Shown one piece after another: positions 34,701-50,046 of a stretch of 64,000 nt of DNA (the first letter of the stretch is position 1; the number at the start of each line of letters is the position of its first letter). Source of the DNA: Acephala macrosclerotiorum. Taxonomy: Eukaryota > Ascomycota > Leotiomycetes > Helotiales > Mollisiaceae. The DNA lies in assembly GCA_014904845.1 (NCBI GenBank), contig MU119395.1, positions 42,506 through 106,505 of the forward strand. The letters run 5' to 3'. The notes under the pieces are model-generated. The model was given only the letters and a program-made list of their open reading frames with translations, did not search any database and was not told the DNA's origin. A program made the position numbers and the translations under genes.

Positions 34701-37700
34701 TTATTTCTTTTTACAATTTCTATTAATTTCAATTATATTTAATCTCGTTCGTACAAATACATTTTACAAACTTTTATTAACATCGAAAACTCTCTAACAA
34801 TTTATTATAAAATTTGTAAATATATTAATTTTATTTATTAATCTATTTTACGTTTGTTAATATACTAATAAATATAAACTCTATTCGTCTACTCACACAT
34901 AATAAACGTTTTACGAATTATATTTTTCATATTTTTAATATTACATATAATTCAACGTTTTATTATTTTTTTATTCTAACGAAAATTTTATTTTTCAATT
35001 ATATAATACATTACAACTTTTAAATCAATCTTTTATCGTTGAATTTATAATTTATATAAATTATATTTTCGCTTTTTTTAAAATAAATAATAATATTTTT
35101 AATATTATTATTATTTAATTTTTAATACAATTTTATAAAATTAATAATCAATACAATTTTTATAAAAAAAAAAACATTATATTTAATATATTAATAAAAT
35201 TTATAATTCGTCGTTTACTTTAAAAACTTTTTTTTTACAAATAATTAATATTTTTATTATTTATTCAATTAATAATTAATCTTACGAAATAAATAATTTT
35301 TTTACTTTTCAAAAAATTATAATTATTATTCTTTTTTTTTTTATTATTATCAATATCAATAATCAATTTATAAATTTTTTGCTTTTTTAATAATAATTAA
35401 ACAAAATTTAATTCGTTATTCTTATTGAAAATAAAATTAAAATCGATATTATTTAAATTAATATTCGCGTTTTATAATTTTTTTTAATTCGCAAATAAAA
35501 ATATTATTTTTATAAAATAATTATTTTTAAAATTTCTTTATTAAATACGATTATTTTTAAACTGGCGATCATTTATTAATATATTTTAATATATCGCTTT
35601 TTAAATCGTAATATTAATATATATTATTTAATAATAAAATTTTTTATATTTATTTTATTTTATTTTATTTTTTTATAAAAATTATTAAATTTTTTAATAT
35701 AATAAACGATTAATTATTAATATAAAATAAAAATTAATTTTTTTAAAGTACGTATTACGTAATTTCTTTTTTTTTTTTTTAAATTAAAAACAATTTTTTT
35801 AAAATTGTTAATATTTTTTTTTTTATAATTTTCGTATATTTAAATAATATAATTTTTAATTTTATAAATTAATATTGTATATATATATATTTTTTTTTTT
35901 AAAAAATTTAATTTTATTTAAAAAACATTTATATTATTTTATATAATTAAAGTAAAATATTAATATAATAATAAAAAAAGTAAATAAATAATATATGTAT
36001 AATAATATTATATTTTAATTTAAAATTTGAAATATTAATTATTTGTTTTTTAATTATAATAATAATAAATGTAAAAACGAAAATAATTAATTAAATTAGA
36101 ACGATTTTAAATTATTTTCGTATTTGATTGATTTTATTATAAATATATATTTTTTTAATATTGTAAAATTGAATTAAAAATTTAATAATAATTAAAACGA
36201 AAAACTTTTAATAGTCAAATTAATAATCGTTAATATTTTATTTAATTAAAAAATATAAAATCAAATTTTTATAAAATTAAATAATAAAATGATATAATTA
36301 ATAATTAAATCGTATTAAAATTGTTTTTTTAGTATTTTTATTTTTAAATTTTTTATTTTTATTAAAATTTAAAAGTATATTATTACAAATTTTAATTATT
36401 AAAAACGAGCGTTTTTTTTTTATATAATTAATTATTTATTAATTATATTAATATTATTTTATTTGCAAATATCGAAATATTTTTACGTATTTTATAAATA
36501 ATTTAAAAGATTTTATTTAAAAATCGTAATTTAAAATTTTTAAACTTTTATTAAAATACAATATATTTTTAATTATTATTAATATAATTATTAAAATTTG
36601 TTAAATTTATTTTCGATTAAATATAGTCTTTAAATTTAAATTTATTTATTATTTATATAATTAATATAATAAAATATTTAAAATTATATTTACTTTTAAA
36701 ACTAATTTTTTTTTGTAATTTAATAAAATTATTTTGTTTATTTTTTTAATTAAAATCGTTTTATATTAAAAAATTAAAATCAATATCGTATTAAAATTTT
36801 ATTGTTATTTTTTTTTTAATTTTATTACTTTTTATATATTTATTATTGCGATTAATATTATAAAACATTTTATTTTTATTATTATTGATTAATTAATAAT
36901 ATATTTAACGATACACTATAAAATGAATTTTTTTTTAAAAAGTTTAAATGATTTAAAAAAAAAATTCGATTTTTGTAAAAAAAAATATAAAAAAAAAATA
37001 AAAAAAAAAGTTTTTTAATTGTATAAAAACGAGTTTTATTGAAAAAAATTTAAAAAGCGAATATTAAATTTGAATTTTTTATTAGTAAAGTTTATTAAAA
37101 TGGACTTATTTTAATAAATACGTTGTAACGTATTATTATTAATATTTTAATTAATAAACTAATAAAAACAATATGTAGAAAAGTATTTATAGTAATATAA
37201 ATTTTGAACGTAAAATTATTTACGTATAAATTGTAAATTAAAAATTTATTTTAATATTATTTGTTTTGTTTTTAAATTAAATTTATAATAGTTTTACTTT
37301 TTTTTTTTTTATAAAAAGTTTGTAAAAATTATAAAAATATTAATAAAAATATTAATAAATAATAATATTTTAAATAAAATAATATTTTAAATAAAATTTT
37401 ATTATTTAATTTAATATTTGTAATTTTAGTGTTTTAAATGCGATTTTTTTTTAATAATATAATTAATAAAATAAAATATTCGAATAAAATAAATATTTAT
37501 TATAAATAAAATTTTTTAATAAAATCGAAATATTAATTTGATTATAAATATATAAAAAAAGAATGTGAAAATTAAAAAAAAAAAAAGAATTAAAATGCGA
37601 TTAAAATAATAATAAAAAATTAAATTTAAAGTTTTTATTAAATAATTTAATTTATATTTATATTATTGCGATATTGCGTTTGCGATAAAAATTATATGCG

Positions 37701-38570
37701 ATTAAATATTTATTGAATATTTTATTTAATTTTATTTTATTTTAATAAAAATTTTTATTTGTTTTTTTATAGATATAATTTCGATTTTTAAAAAAAAGTA
37801 TATTAAATATAAAACGAGTAAAAAAAATATTTGATAAATATATATTAATTTTTTTATTTAAAAATTAAAAAAAACGTTTTTTAATATTAATAAAATACAA
37901 TTTTAAAATATTAAAAATTTTTAAATTTTTTTTTTAAAAAATAATAATAATATATATAATTAAAAATTAATTTTATAAATCAAATATTATTTAATGTTTA
38001 TTTATTAAAAAAAATTTTTAGTATTAATTAAATTTAAAAAAAATTTATAAATAGTTTAATTTTTATTATAATAATAATTTTTTGAGATTTTAATTAAAAT
38101 AATAAATTAATCGAAGAATTTTAATTAAACGAAATTTTTATTCGTTTTATAAACAAATTAAAAAATAAATATATATTATAAAAAAAAAAATTTGAAATAT
38201 AATAAAATATTTATATTTTTTGCGATTAATATTAAAAATTAAAATAATATTTATATAAATTTAAAAAAATTTAAAAAAAATTCGAATAATTAAATATATT
38301 AAAAAAAAAACTTGAAATATTTGTTTTAAAATTATTATTTAAAAAAAAAAAAAATTGTAAATTTTTTTAAAATAGAATTTTATTTATTAATAAAAAATTA
38401 ATATTAAAAATTTATTTAAAAAAAATATCGTCGCAAACGACGATATACGTATTATATTAAAAAAAAAACTAAATAGTTTAATAAGAGTAAAAAAGAACGA
38501 AAAAAAATATTGAAATTATTTTTAAAATAAATAGTGCGATTGATATTTGATATAGTATTAAACGATAAAA
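28741..38570. other. AT-rich RIP-type decayed tract II (first part)
   Basis: Extremely AT-rich, with no recognisable gene on either strand. In many lines nearly every C and G sits in CpG; for example all C in 33301-33360 are in CpG. Patches alternate between C-rich (34.7-34.9 kb) and G-rich (36-38 kb) plus strands. Long T and A runs and simple ATT/AAT repeats are frequent. Confidence 0.75.
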
Positions 38571-38685
38571 AACGAATTGTAAAATAAATCGTGGAATAAA
38601 TCGTAAAATAGATCGTAAAACGAATTATAGAATAAATCGTAGAACGGATTATAGAATAAATCGTGAAACGAATCGTAGAATGGAT
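38571..38685 (+). repeat. 12-bp minisatellite, consensus AATAAATCGTAR
   Basis: About nine consecutive 12-bp units (AATAAATCGTGG, AATAAATCGTAA, AATAGATCGTAA, AACGAATTATAG and so on). Differences are mainly transitions such as AATAAATCG against AACGAATTA. The consensus resembles repeats at 47856, 49851 and 57962. Confidence 0.8.
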
Positions 38686-41600
38686 ATTAAATTTTAATTA
38701 AAATAGAAATTGTAATAAAATATAATATTATGAAATGTTGTTTAATTAATTATTAAAAAATACAAAAAAATAATTTATAATAAATTATTTTTATTATTAT
38801 TTTATTTTTTTATATTTTTTTTGTTTATTAATACGTTTTTTTATATTTAATGATAATCGTTTTAAAACTTTTTTTTATATTAATTAAAATTATATTTAAT
38901 TATTTTGTTTTTAAAAGTATTAAAATTAAAATTATTATAATTATTAATTTTTTAATATTTAATCGAATTAATAAATTAAATAAAATAATTATATAATCAT
39001 TTAAAATCTAATTCGAATTTTAATTTAATAATAATAAATATAAACTTTTTTATTATTCAACGTTTTTAAATAAATTGAAACAAAACTATTAAAAAAAAAT
39101 TTAATTTAAAAACTTTTTAAATTTTAAAAATTGAAATAATAAAATTCGAATTAAATTTTATAATTTTAAAAAACAATTTAAATTCGTATAATAATAAAAA
39201 ATCTTTTTGTATTTTAAATATTAATAATTATATTATAATCATCGTATAGTGTTTTTTAAAATCAAATATTATTTTTAATAAATACGTAACGTAATAAAAC
39301 AATATCGAGTTTATTACTATAAAATTCGTTTTTCGTATATTTTATTCAATTATTTAAATCAATTATTTATAAAAATTAATTTTTTTTATTAATTTTATTG
39401 AAATAGTCTTTTAAAAAAAAATTAATATAACGTTTTTATAAATGGAATATCGTATTTATTAACAATTTTAAATTAAATAATAAATTTAATATAATAATTT
39501 AAAATTTAAAATTTAAAATAATATTAATAAATATCGCCGTTTTTTTCTACTAATTAATATTTAACAAAAGTATTTTTATAAATATTTAATCAAATAAAAC
39601 ATTATTAAAAATAGTTTAATATTTTTTAGTTTTATATTTTATAATTACAAATTATTATAAAATTAACAAATACTCAAATATAAAAAAATGTAAAAAATAT
39701 AATATTAATTAATAATTAAAATAATAATACAAAAAAAATCGAGTTTTTTATTTTTTATTATTTAAAACAAATTATTAAACTTATAAAAATATTTTAACTT
39801 TAAAAAAACTAATATTAAATCAAAAAAAAACGTTTAATAAAATCAAATTAAATAATTTTTTATAAATTTTATTCGATTTTTTAAAACTTTTTATAGTTTT
39901 TTTATTAAATATTAATTTATAAATTAATTTAATAATTCAATAAATCAAATTTCGAAAAACACTTTTAAATAATTAATAAAAAATATTTATTAAAATACTC
40001 TTATAAATATTAATATAAAAATGTTTTTAAACAAAATAAATATTTTAATAAATTTAATTAAAATTAATTTAAAGAATTTTTTTTACGTTTTATCAAATTA
40101 TTTAAATTTTTATTTATTTGTAAATATATAATAATTATTTCTTAAAAATGTTTTATAATTTATTTCAAACTATTTAATACGTTTTATATTAATAATAAAA
40201 ATTACTTTTTAATAATTTATTAAATAATTTAAAAAAATTAAATAATAATTTCGAATTTTATTATTCGTATATTAAACTAATTTTTTTTTTTATTAATTCA
40301 ATAAAAATTATATAATTTTAATAATAATTAAATAAAAAATACTTAAAAACTTATACAATAATATAATATTTATATTTTTATAATAAAACTTTAATTAAAA
40401 TTTTTATATTATATTATTATTTAAATTTTTTATAATTTGTTTTAATATTAATAATAAAATAATAAATATTATTTTAAATCGATTTTAATTACATTAAAAA
40501 ACTTAAAATAAATTTATTAAAACAATATATAAAAATCAAATAATTATATTCTTTCAATATTAAATTATTAAAGTTTTATTTATTTTAATATATATTAAAA
40601 TAATCGTTTTATTAAAAAAAACTTTTTTTTGCATTTTTTATTATTAATTCGTAATATATATTTTATTTCAAATTCTTTTATACTTATTATTATTATTTTA
40701 ATACTTCTAAACAAATACTTAAACAAAATCTTTAATAAAAAACTTATAATCAAATATAAATTTTAAAATTCTTTAAATTAAATAATAATAAAAAAAATAT
40801 TTTTCAAGTTTTTTATTAATTATTTAAAAATTAATTATAATTTATTTCGTTTTTTATTAATTATTATTTAATATATTATAAAAAATTTTATAAATTATAC
40901 GCATTAAATCCGCGTAATTATTAATAATATTATTTATTTTTCAAGTATTATTTTTGAATAATAATTAATTATAATAATTTTTAATAATAAATTTATTAAT
41001 TCGAGTTTTTAAAAATTAATTAATTAAATTTTAATTATATTTAAAAACCAAAAAAATATAAAATCGTTTTTTATTAAATTTTTAAAAAAATATTAATTAA
41101 TTTTTAAATAAAATATAATTATTTTTTAAATCGTTTAAATTTAAAGTTTTTATAATAAAAATATTATTTCGTTTATCGTTTTTAAAAAAAATATATTATA
41201 TTATTATATTATTTTTACTTTTAAAAAAATTATTTTTTTTATTTAAATTTAATACTTTTCTATTATTAAATTTATTAAAATTTTACTTATTAATATTTAT
41301 TTTATTTGTCGTATTTAAAGAACTTTAAACAAAAAAAAAAAATTTAAAGCGTATTTAATACTTTAAAATTTACAAATATTTTTTTAATATTTTTTTTATT
41401 TATAACGCTTTTTACTTATTTTATTAATTTATTATAATAAAATACAATTTTAAATTATTAATTTTTTAAAATATTAAACGCTTTTTTATTTATTAATTAT
41501 TTTTTTATTAATTTTTTAATCGAATTAATAGCGTTTAATTCGTATTACAATCGTTATCAATATATATATATTTATTTAATTCGAAATTTTTTTTTTAATT

Positions 41601-42240
41601 ATAATACAAAAAAAAAACGTTATTAATATAATATTTAAAAAATTAAATTAAATATATTTTTAAATTTTATATAAAAAATTTTTTTTTTAAAAATTATATA
41701 TTTATATTAAATTTTTTTTTTAATATTTTAAATAATTTTTAATATTAAATATATATATTTTTTATAAATAATATAATTAAAAAAAAATATAATTCGTTTT
41801 TTAGTGTGAAATATTTAAATTAATTAATATTAAAATTTAAAAAGTTTTTAATTAAAATTAATTTACAAATTTTAAATTAAAAATAAAATATTAAAAATAC
41901 TTTTTAAAAAGTTTTTTAAAAAATTAAAAAATATTTAAAATTAAAAATATAATTATTATAAAATTTTAAAAATTAAATAAAAAAATTTAATACGATTTAA
42001 ATTAAAGTTTTATTATTTAATAATTCGCGTAACGTATTTTAATTCGATTAAATTAATACGTTTAAATATATTTTTATTAAACAATTTTTAGAATATTATA
42101 ATTAATATTTGTAAATAGTTATAAAAAATTAAATTTATTTTTGTTGAATAAATTATTAATTAATATTTTATTATTATATTTTTTTTTTTATTATTCGAAA
42201 TTATTTACAATGATTTTGATATTTTTCGTATATTAATTAC
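38686..42240. other. AT-rich tract II (middle part)
   Basis: No gene is supported. From about 38.9 to 40.9 kb the plus strand keeps C but almost no G: 40681-40740 has 7 C and no G by hand count. Simple AT repeats make up the rest. Confidence 0.7.
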
Positions 42241-42429
42241 GCGACGCGTTGAGATTTGAATGCGATAGAGTGAGTAAAGATTAAGAGAAAATCTTAAGAG
42301 AAGAAAAAAGGATAAATGTATTAATATTATTTTGAATAATAAAAAAATCGAATTTTTCGTAGAGATTGCGTTCGCGACGTTAAGATTTTGTTTTGAGAAG
42401 ATTAAAAGTATATATATGATATGGTATGG

Positions 42430-42985
42430 AAAGTAGTCGCCGATGATAGTGATGGTGGTAACGAGGAGAGCGAAATAAGTCTTTTTACGAAGACTTTAAA
42501 AAAGATTTAAACTAAGAATAGATGGTTGAAAATTGATGTTGGGATGGATATTGGAAAGTGGATGGATAGTTGAGGATGGATGGATGAATGGATAAGGATG
42601 GATGGATAGATAAGGAAGAATGGATGGATGGTTGAAAATGGATGGATAATTGAGGATGGATAGATGATTGAGGATGGATGGATGGTTGAGAATGGATGAA
42701 TGGATGAATGAGAATAGATGGATGGTTGAAAATGGATGGATGGATGAGAGTTGATATCGGGATGGATGTTAAGAGAGAGGATAAATAGTTGAGGATGGAT
42801 GAATGGATGAGAATTGATATTGGAATAGATATTGAGAGAGAGGATAAATGATTGAGAATGGATGAATGGATAAGAGTTGATATTGGGATGGATATTGAGA
42901 GAGAAAATGGATAATTGAAAATAGATAGATGGATAAGAATTGATATTGGGATAGATAACTAAAAACGGTTGATTGTTGGAAGTGT
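42430..42985 (+). repeat. Purine-rich GGAT/GATG minisatellite with a 63-bp higher-order unit
   Basis: Degenerate GGAT/GATG/GATA units fill this stretch. A 63-bp higher-order period is exact at its 3' end: TTGATAT starts at 42751, 42814, 42877 and 42940. Between 42541 and 42958 the plus strand contains a single C (hand count). It is an island of higher G content inside the AT-rich tract, flanked by less AT-rich shoulders at 42240-42430 and 42985-43080. Confidence 0.85.
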
Positions 42986-43980
42986 TAGTACTTTGCTCGC
43001 AGAAAGACGTTATGAGTAACGTTAACGTTTAGAAAGAGACTATTAGTAGTAGTGTAAATACTTTAAAAAAAACTGTGAAATGTTTTGAGATTATTTTCGA
43101 GTATTTTAATATTATATATATTTATTTGAAAACGATCGATAAAATAGTATTTATTTTGATTAATAAAAATTATATTATTGTAAAATTGAATATAATAATC
43201 AAAAATAGTATTTAAAATTTGTATTGTTTTTGTTTTTTAAATAAAATTAAAATTAAAATTAATTAATATAAAATAATTAATCAAATTAAATACCGAGAAA
43301 AAGAATAAAATAATAAAACGAATAATATATATAATTATTTGAAAAAAAAAAAAATTTTTTATTTATAATATACGAAATTTGAATAATAAAATCGTTGAAA
43401 ATATTAAATAGTTTTAAAAAAATAATAAATAATTTTTATTTAATTGTGATTTTTTTTAATAAATTTAAATAGTGTAAAAAAAAACGCAATTATTCAATTT
43501 GATTTTTTTTTTATAGTTTTAAATTAAATTTTAATATTATAATAAATCAAATTTAATTTAAATAAATAAAAAACTTTGAAATAATTAATATAAAATAAAT
43601 TTTTTTTTAAAAATTTTTATAATTTAAACAAAAAAGTATTTATAAAAACTCGTAAAAAAATTTATAATAATATTAATATTAAAAATATTAATTTATATTT
43701 ATTTTTTATAATTATAAATTATATATTTAAAATAAAATGTTTTTAAAAACTATTAAAAATTTTAAATTAATAATAAAATTAATATTTTCGAAAAAAAAAA
43801 ATAATTAAAAATTAATAATAAAACGAATATTTTTAAAAAAAAATAATTAAATTAATTAATAATAAAATAATTTGTAAAATAAATCGCGAAATAAATAATA
43901 AAAAATTTAAAACGTTTTTTTTTTTAATAACAATAAAAACTTTTCAATTTTTTTAATAGTAATATTCATAAAAAAAATTT

Positions 43981-44066
43981 TATTTAAAATTTACTATTAA
44001 TAAAAAATTAAATATAAAATTTTTATTTAAAATTTACTATTAATAAAAAATTAAATATAAAATTTT
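43981..44066. repeat. Perfect 43-bp tandem duplication
   Basis: Two identical 43-bp copies start at 43981 and 44024, both beginning TATTTAAAATTTACTATT. Identity in otherwise diverged DNA suggests they arose after most mutation here. Confidence 0.8.
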
Positions 44067-47000
44067 TTTTTTTTATTTATTATTAAATACTTTTTATTAA
44101 ATTATAAATCTATATTAAAAACGTAATATTTTAATTTTTAAATTAATAATATTAATAACAATTCGAATAAAAAATTAAAATTAAATTATAATTAATCTAA
44201 AAAATTTAATTTAATATATAGCGCTTTTTTAAATTTTATTATTTTTATTATAATTTTTTTATTAACATTAATACAAAAATTAAAAATTTGAAATTTTTTT
44301 TCAAAAAAACGAAAATATTTACTTTTTTTTTTATTTTTATTTTTAATATTAATATTTTTTAGTTTTTTAATTTTTCGTATAATTATATTTATAATTACTT
44401 TTTTAAAATCTTTTTTTTTTCAAATATTAATTTTAATTATAAAATTTATATTAATAAAAATTTAATAATAAATATATTTATTTTTATTATGTAATTAATA
44501 ATAATAATAAAATTTTTAATTTATAATTTTCAAATTATAATCATTCTCGAAAAAAAAAAACGAATATAATTTTAAACAAATTAAAATCGTAAAATAAATA
44601 ATTATTCGTAATAATAATATAATAAATAATTTTTTAAAAATATATAAATTTTTTAAATTTCAAATTTATATAAAATTAATCGAATTTTTTAATTTGCTTT
44701 TTTAAATTATTTACTTTAATTACAGAAATTAAATCGTATTTAATAGTTTTTTTTAAATTAAAAGATTTTATATATTAAAAATATAAAATTAAAATCTTAA
44801 TTTAAAGTTTTTAAAAAAATTTAATTTATTAAATAAATATAATAAATAATCAAAATAAAAAAGTATAAAAATATAATAAAAAAATTTATTTTTTATATTT
44901 TTATAATTTTTATATTTTTTAAAAAATATTTAAAAATAATAAATTTTATTAAATAATTCGAAAATTTTATTTATATTAATAAAATACGAATTTAATTTTA
45001 TTTTTAAAATTTAATAAATAATATCGTTTTTTTTATATATATTAAATTTATTCAATTTACGTTAATTTAAAAAACGTATTATTTTTATTCGTTAAATTCA
45101 TTATAAAAAAAAAAGAAAAATAAATACGAAAATAATAATAAAATTCGAAATTATTTTTTTTAAAAAATTCGTATTAATCAAATAAATTATAATAATTTTT
45201 ATAATAAATAATTTTTTTAATTTAATACGTTTTATCGTTTTTAATTTTAATATTAATAATATAATTTTTTTAATAATCGATATATTTATATTATAAAATA
45301 TTAAAAAAATTCTCAAATAATTTTATAATTAATATACTAAAAAATTTATTATTATAATAAAATCGTAAAAAAAGTATTTTAATAAAAAAAGTAATTTCGT
45401 TTTTAATTTTAATAATTTTAATAATTTTTTTTAAAAAAAGTTTTTTTTTACTTCTTTTTTTTATATATTAATAAATAATATAAGTTTTTTTTCTATTTAA
45501 TTTTTCAAAATAAAATAATTTTTTTATTTTAAAAATATTATATTTTTAATAATCGAAATTATATTATTAAAACCATTTAATGAAAAAATTTTATTAAAAA
45601 AAATATATTAAAAAAAATAATAAATTTAATATTACTTAAAATAATTAACGAATTTTTAATTAACAAATTTTTAATTACATTTAATATTAAATTTATTACG
45701 AAAAAAAAATTTAATAATATAAATATAATAATTTAAAAACTTTTTAATCTTATAATACGTTTTTATTATAATCTTTTTATTATTGCAATTTATTTATCGC
45801 GTTTTCGAAATTAAAATTTAATATTAATAATAAATATTAAATTTTTTTAAAAATTTGTTTTTAAAAAAAAAAAAATTAATATAATTGAAATATAATTATT
45901 AATATATTAAAAATTATATTTTTTTTTAATATATTTAATATTATTATTCGTTTTAATTACTATTTAATTTTTAATTAATTTATTTAAATTTTTATAGATT
46001 TTTATAATATTATTTAATAATAAATTTTTTATATATACTTGAAAACTCGTTATATAATAATTAAAAAAAAAATTCTTTAATTCGTCTATTTATTAATTTA
46101 TTAAAAATAAAAAAATTAAAATAATAAAAATACTATTAAATAATTTAATAAAATTAATAAAAAAATTTAAATAATAAAAACACAAAAAATTAAATTTTTT
46201 TAATATATACTTAAAATTAAAATAAAATTTTATTATATTTAAATCGTTTATTTTATTATTAAAATAATTATTAAATTTTTATTAAATTTTTTATTATATT
46301 TGATTAAATATAATTTAAATATAATAAATAAAACAAACGATTATAATTTTATTATAATTTATAATATAAACAAAAAATAGCGTTTTTATAAAACTATAAA
46401 TATATATTATAAATTAGAAATAAACGTAAATTTGTATAAATAAAACGATTAATTATTTAAAATAAAAAACTTTAATAACGTATTTTTTTTAAAAATTTTA
46501 AAAATTATAAATAAATAATATACAAATATTATATTAAATTTTTAAATCAAAATATTAATAAATTTTAAAAATTATAATAATTAAAATTAATTATATTTTA
46601 AATAAAATAAATAAAATATATTACGAATTTATTTTTTAATATTAAAATAATTAAAATTTATTTTATAATTTTTTTAAATATTTTAAAATTGTTTTTTATT
46701 AATTAAAATTAAAAAAAATTAATCGTATTATAAAGTGTTTAATATATTAATTTTTTTATTATTATTTAAATTTTTAAAAATATAAAAATTATTTTTATAT
46801 ATAATAATATATTTTAAAAAAATTTAAAAATCGTTTTTAAATTTATTATTTTTTTATTTATTAATATACGAATTTAAATTTATAAGAGTTTTAATTTTAA
46901 TTTTATTTTAAAAATCGTTTTTATTATTTAAAAAAAATTTATTATTATAATTTTTATTAAAATTTTTATTGAAATTATTTTTAAATTATTTTTAAAGTTT

Positions 47001-47855
47001 TTTATTGTAGAAATATATAACGTTTTAATATTTTTTTAAAAAAAAATTGAATTTGAAAAAAAGAAAAAAATTAAATATTATATTATTTAATTTGAAAATT
47101 TTTTCGTTAATATTATTATTATTAATACGCAATTTAATAACGAGTTTTAAATTGGAAAATGTAAAAAAAAATACGTTTTAAAATAAAATTTTTAATTGAT
47201 ATTTTTCGTAAAATATTGATTTTTAAAAGAAAATTTGCGATTGAATTCGTAAATATTAATTATAAATGTTTGTAAAATAAATAAAAAAGTAAATAATAAT
47301 AAATTGAAAAATATTATTTATTAAAATATTAAAGATTAATACGATTTTTAAATTGAATTTAAGAAAATAAATTTATAAACGATATATTAAACGTTTAAAA
47401 TTTAATAATAATATAAAATTAATTGATATAAAACGATATAAAAATAAAAAATATATAAAATAAAAATAAAAATATAAAATAGTATTTAAAAAAAATGTAA
47501 AATTGTAAAAAAATAAAAAATAATATTTAGAAAAAATATAAAATTGTAAAAAAATAAAAAATAATTTAAATAAAAAAAGTTTTATTAATAAAATTAATAA
47601 AAAATAAATTTGCGAAATAATTAGTATTAATAAAACGGATTATATTTATTAAATTTTATTAATTTTAAATATTTGATTGTAAATATAAAATTTAATTTTT
47701 TTAATATATATTAATTTTAAAAAAATATATTAAAAAAAATTTTTTTTTTTTATAAAAGATTTAATAATAAATCGAAAAACGAATAACGTATAATATTAAT
47801 ATAAAAAAAAAAAAATAATAAATAGTATAAAATAATTAATAAAACGTATTATAAA

Positions 47856-47922
47856 TTGAATTGTAAAATAAATTATAAAATAAATTATAAAATAAATCGT
47901 AAAATAAATTATAAAATAAATA
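47856..47922 (+). repeat. 12-bp minisatellite, consensus ATAAAATAAATT
   Basis: About five units, one with the CGT variant (AAATAAATCGTA) that matches the array at 38571. The flank AATTGAATTGTAAAATAAAT resembles the start of that array. Confidence 0.7.
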
Positions 47923-49850
47923 AAAAAATATAAATAGTTTTTTAAATTAATAATAATAAATTGAAAAAGATTGTAAAACTCGAATAAAATTAAAATTATT
48001 TATTTTTATTTTTTTTATTTTATATATTTTATTTATTTTTTTACTTAATATTTATTAATAGTTTTTGTATTTTAATTTTTATAATTTTTATAATTTTTGT
48101 AATTTAATAATTTTTATATTATTAAATAAAAATTTATTATTATTATTATTATTATTATATACGATAAAATTAAAAATTGTAATTGTTTTTTGTTTTAAAT
48201 TATTAATATTTTTTTAATTTATGTTTATTTTATTTTTTTAAAATAATAATTTTTTTATTTTTAATATATTTTTTTTATAAAATTAAAAACTTTATTTTGT
48301 TTTTGTAATTATTAATAAATTTTTAATATTTGTAATTAAAAATTTATTGTAAATAATATAATTATAAATAAAATTTAATTTAATATGATTTGAAATAATA
48401 TTAATATTAATTATTAAAAATTAATTAATTATTTGATATAAATATTAAATAATAATAATAATATTATTAATATTTGTAAAATATAATTTATAAATTTTGT
48501 GTATTTTGATTTTTTGTATTGGAATAGTTTTATGTAATTTAATTAAAATTTTTATAATTGAAATAATTTTAATAAAACGATATACGTAATTATTAATTAT
48601 TTAAATTTTAAAAATATTTATAATAGTATTTGAAATAAATATATAAAAGTATTAAAAAAAAAATTTAATCGTAGTATAAAACTTTTAATTGAATAGAAAA
48701 AAAAAATTAATTGAGAAATTTGTAAATAATTCGTTAAAAATGTAAAAAAAAAAAAATAGTATAAAAAAATACAATTTTGATTAAAAATTGTTTACGATAT
48801 TATAATTAAACATTAAATAATAATATGGAAAAAATAAATAAAAAAACAAACGATTGAAAAAAGAAAGTAAATAAATACGTTAAAAAATAAAATAAATAAT
48901 AATAATAATTTCGAAATAGTAAATTTATTAAATTATAATAAAAATAATAAAATATTAATATTAATTGTTAAACTTAAACTTTTGTTTATTTTGATATTAA
49001 AAATCGAATTACGTATTAAAAAAAATTTTATACGTTAATTTAATTTTAATAATTTTAATAAAAAAAATCGAAATTCGAATTTTTTAATATTTTTTTTAAA
49101 ATATAATAAATAAAAGTAATACAAATAAAATTAATTAATATTAATATTATAAAATACTTTATATTGAAAATTAATAATTATTTGATTTTTTTTTATTAAA
49201 ATATATGCGTTTTTTTAATATTTGAATTAATAGAAAAATTGAATATATTAAATAAATTTTTAATTAATATTAATATTTTATTGTTTTAAAATATTGTAAT
49301 TAAAATAAATTTAAAAAATATTAATATAAAGAACGTAAAGTGATTGGAATTTATTAAAATTTATAATTTAATTTATTGAAATATTTAAATAAAAAAAATG
49401 AAATTATATTTTAAAATAAATAATAAGATTGAAAATATTAAAAAACGTAAAATTAAAAATTAAAATAATTTAATAAACGTTATAACGAAATAAATTTTTT
49501 TTTTTTTACGAAATTAATATTAATATTAAAATATATTTAATTATAAAAAGCGATAATAATATAAAAAAAAAATTATAATTATAAAATATTGTTTTATTAT
49601 TAAAAATAAAAATTTAATTAAATTTTATATAACGTTACAACGTATTAAATAATTAAATAAAAAAATAAAAAAAAACTATTATATTAAAAATCAAAAAATG
49701 AATTATTATAACGAATTACGTTTTTATAATTAAAACGCAAAAACGCATATTAAAATAAAAATGTTTTTATAATCGATTTTCAAAATCCATTTTTTAAAAA
49801 TTAAAAATTTAAAGTTTAATCTATTTTTGCATTTATTTTTTTATACAATT

Positions 49851-50046
49851 TTAAAAATTAAAATATTAAAATTCTAATTCGCTTTTATATTTATTTCGTT
49901 ATTTATTCTATTATTTATTCTATTATTTATTTTATTATTCAATCTTAAAAATTAAAATATTAAAATTTTAATTCGTTTTTATATTCATTTTATTATTTAT
50001 TTTATTATTTATTTTATTATTTATTTTATTATTCATTTTTTAAAAA
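49851..50046 (-). repeat. Two 94-95-bp units with nested 12-bp repeats
   Basis: TTAAAAATTAAAATATT recurs at 49851, 49945 and 50040 (94 and 95 bp apart). Each unit contains three to four 12-bp repeats of the type ATTATTTATTTT or TTATTTATTCTA, the reverse complement of the AATAAAT-type satellite. Confidence 0.75.

Noticed and set aside
45101..45316. 71-residue hydrophobic minus-strand frame
   Set aside because: Ile/Lys-rich product of AT repeats; it resembles a membrane segment only by composition.
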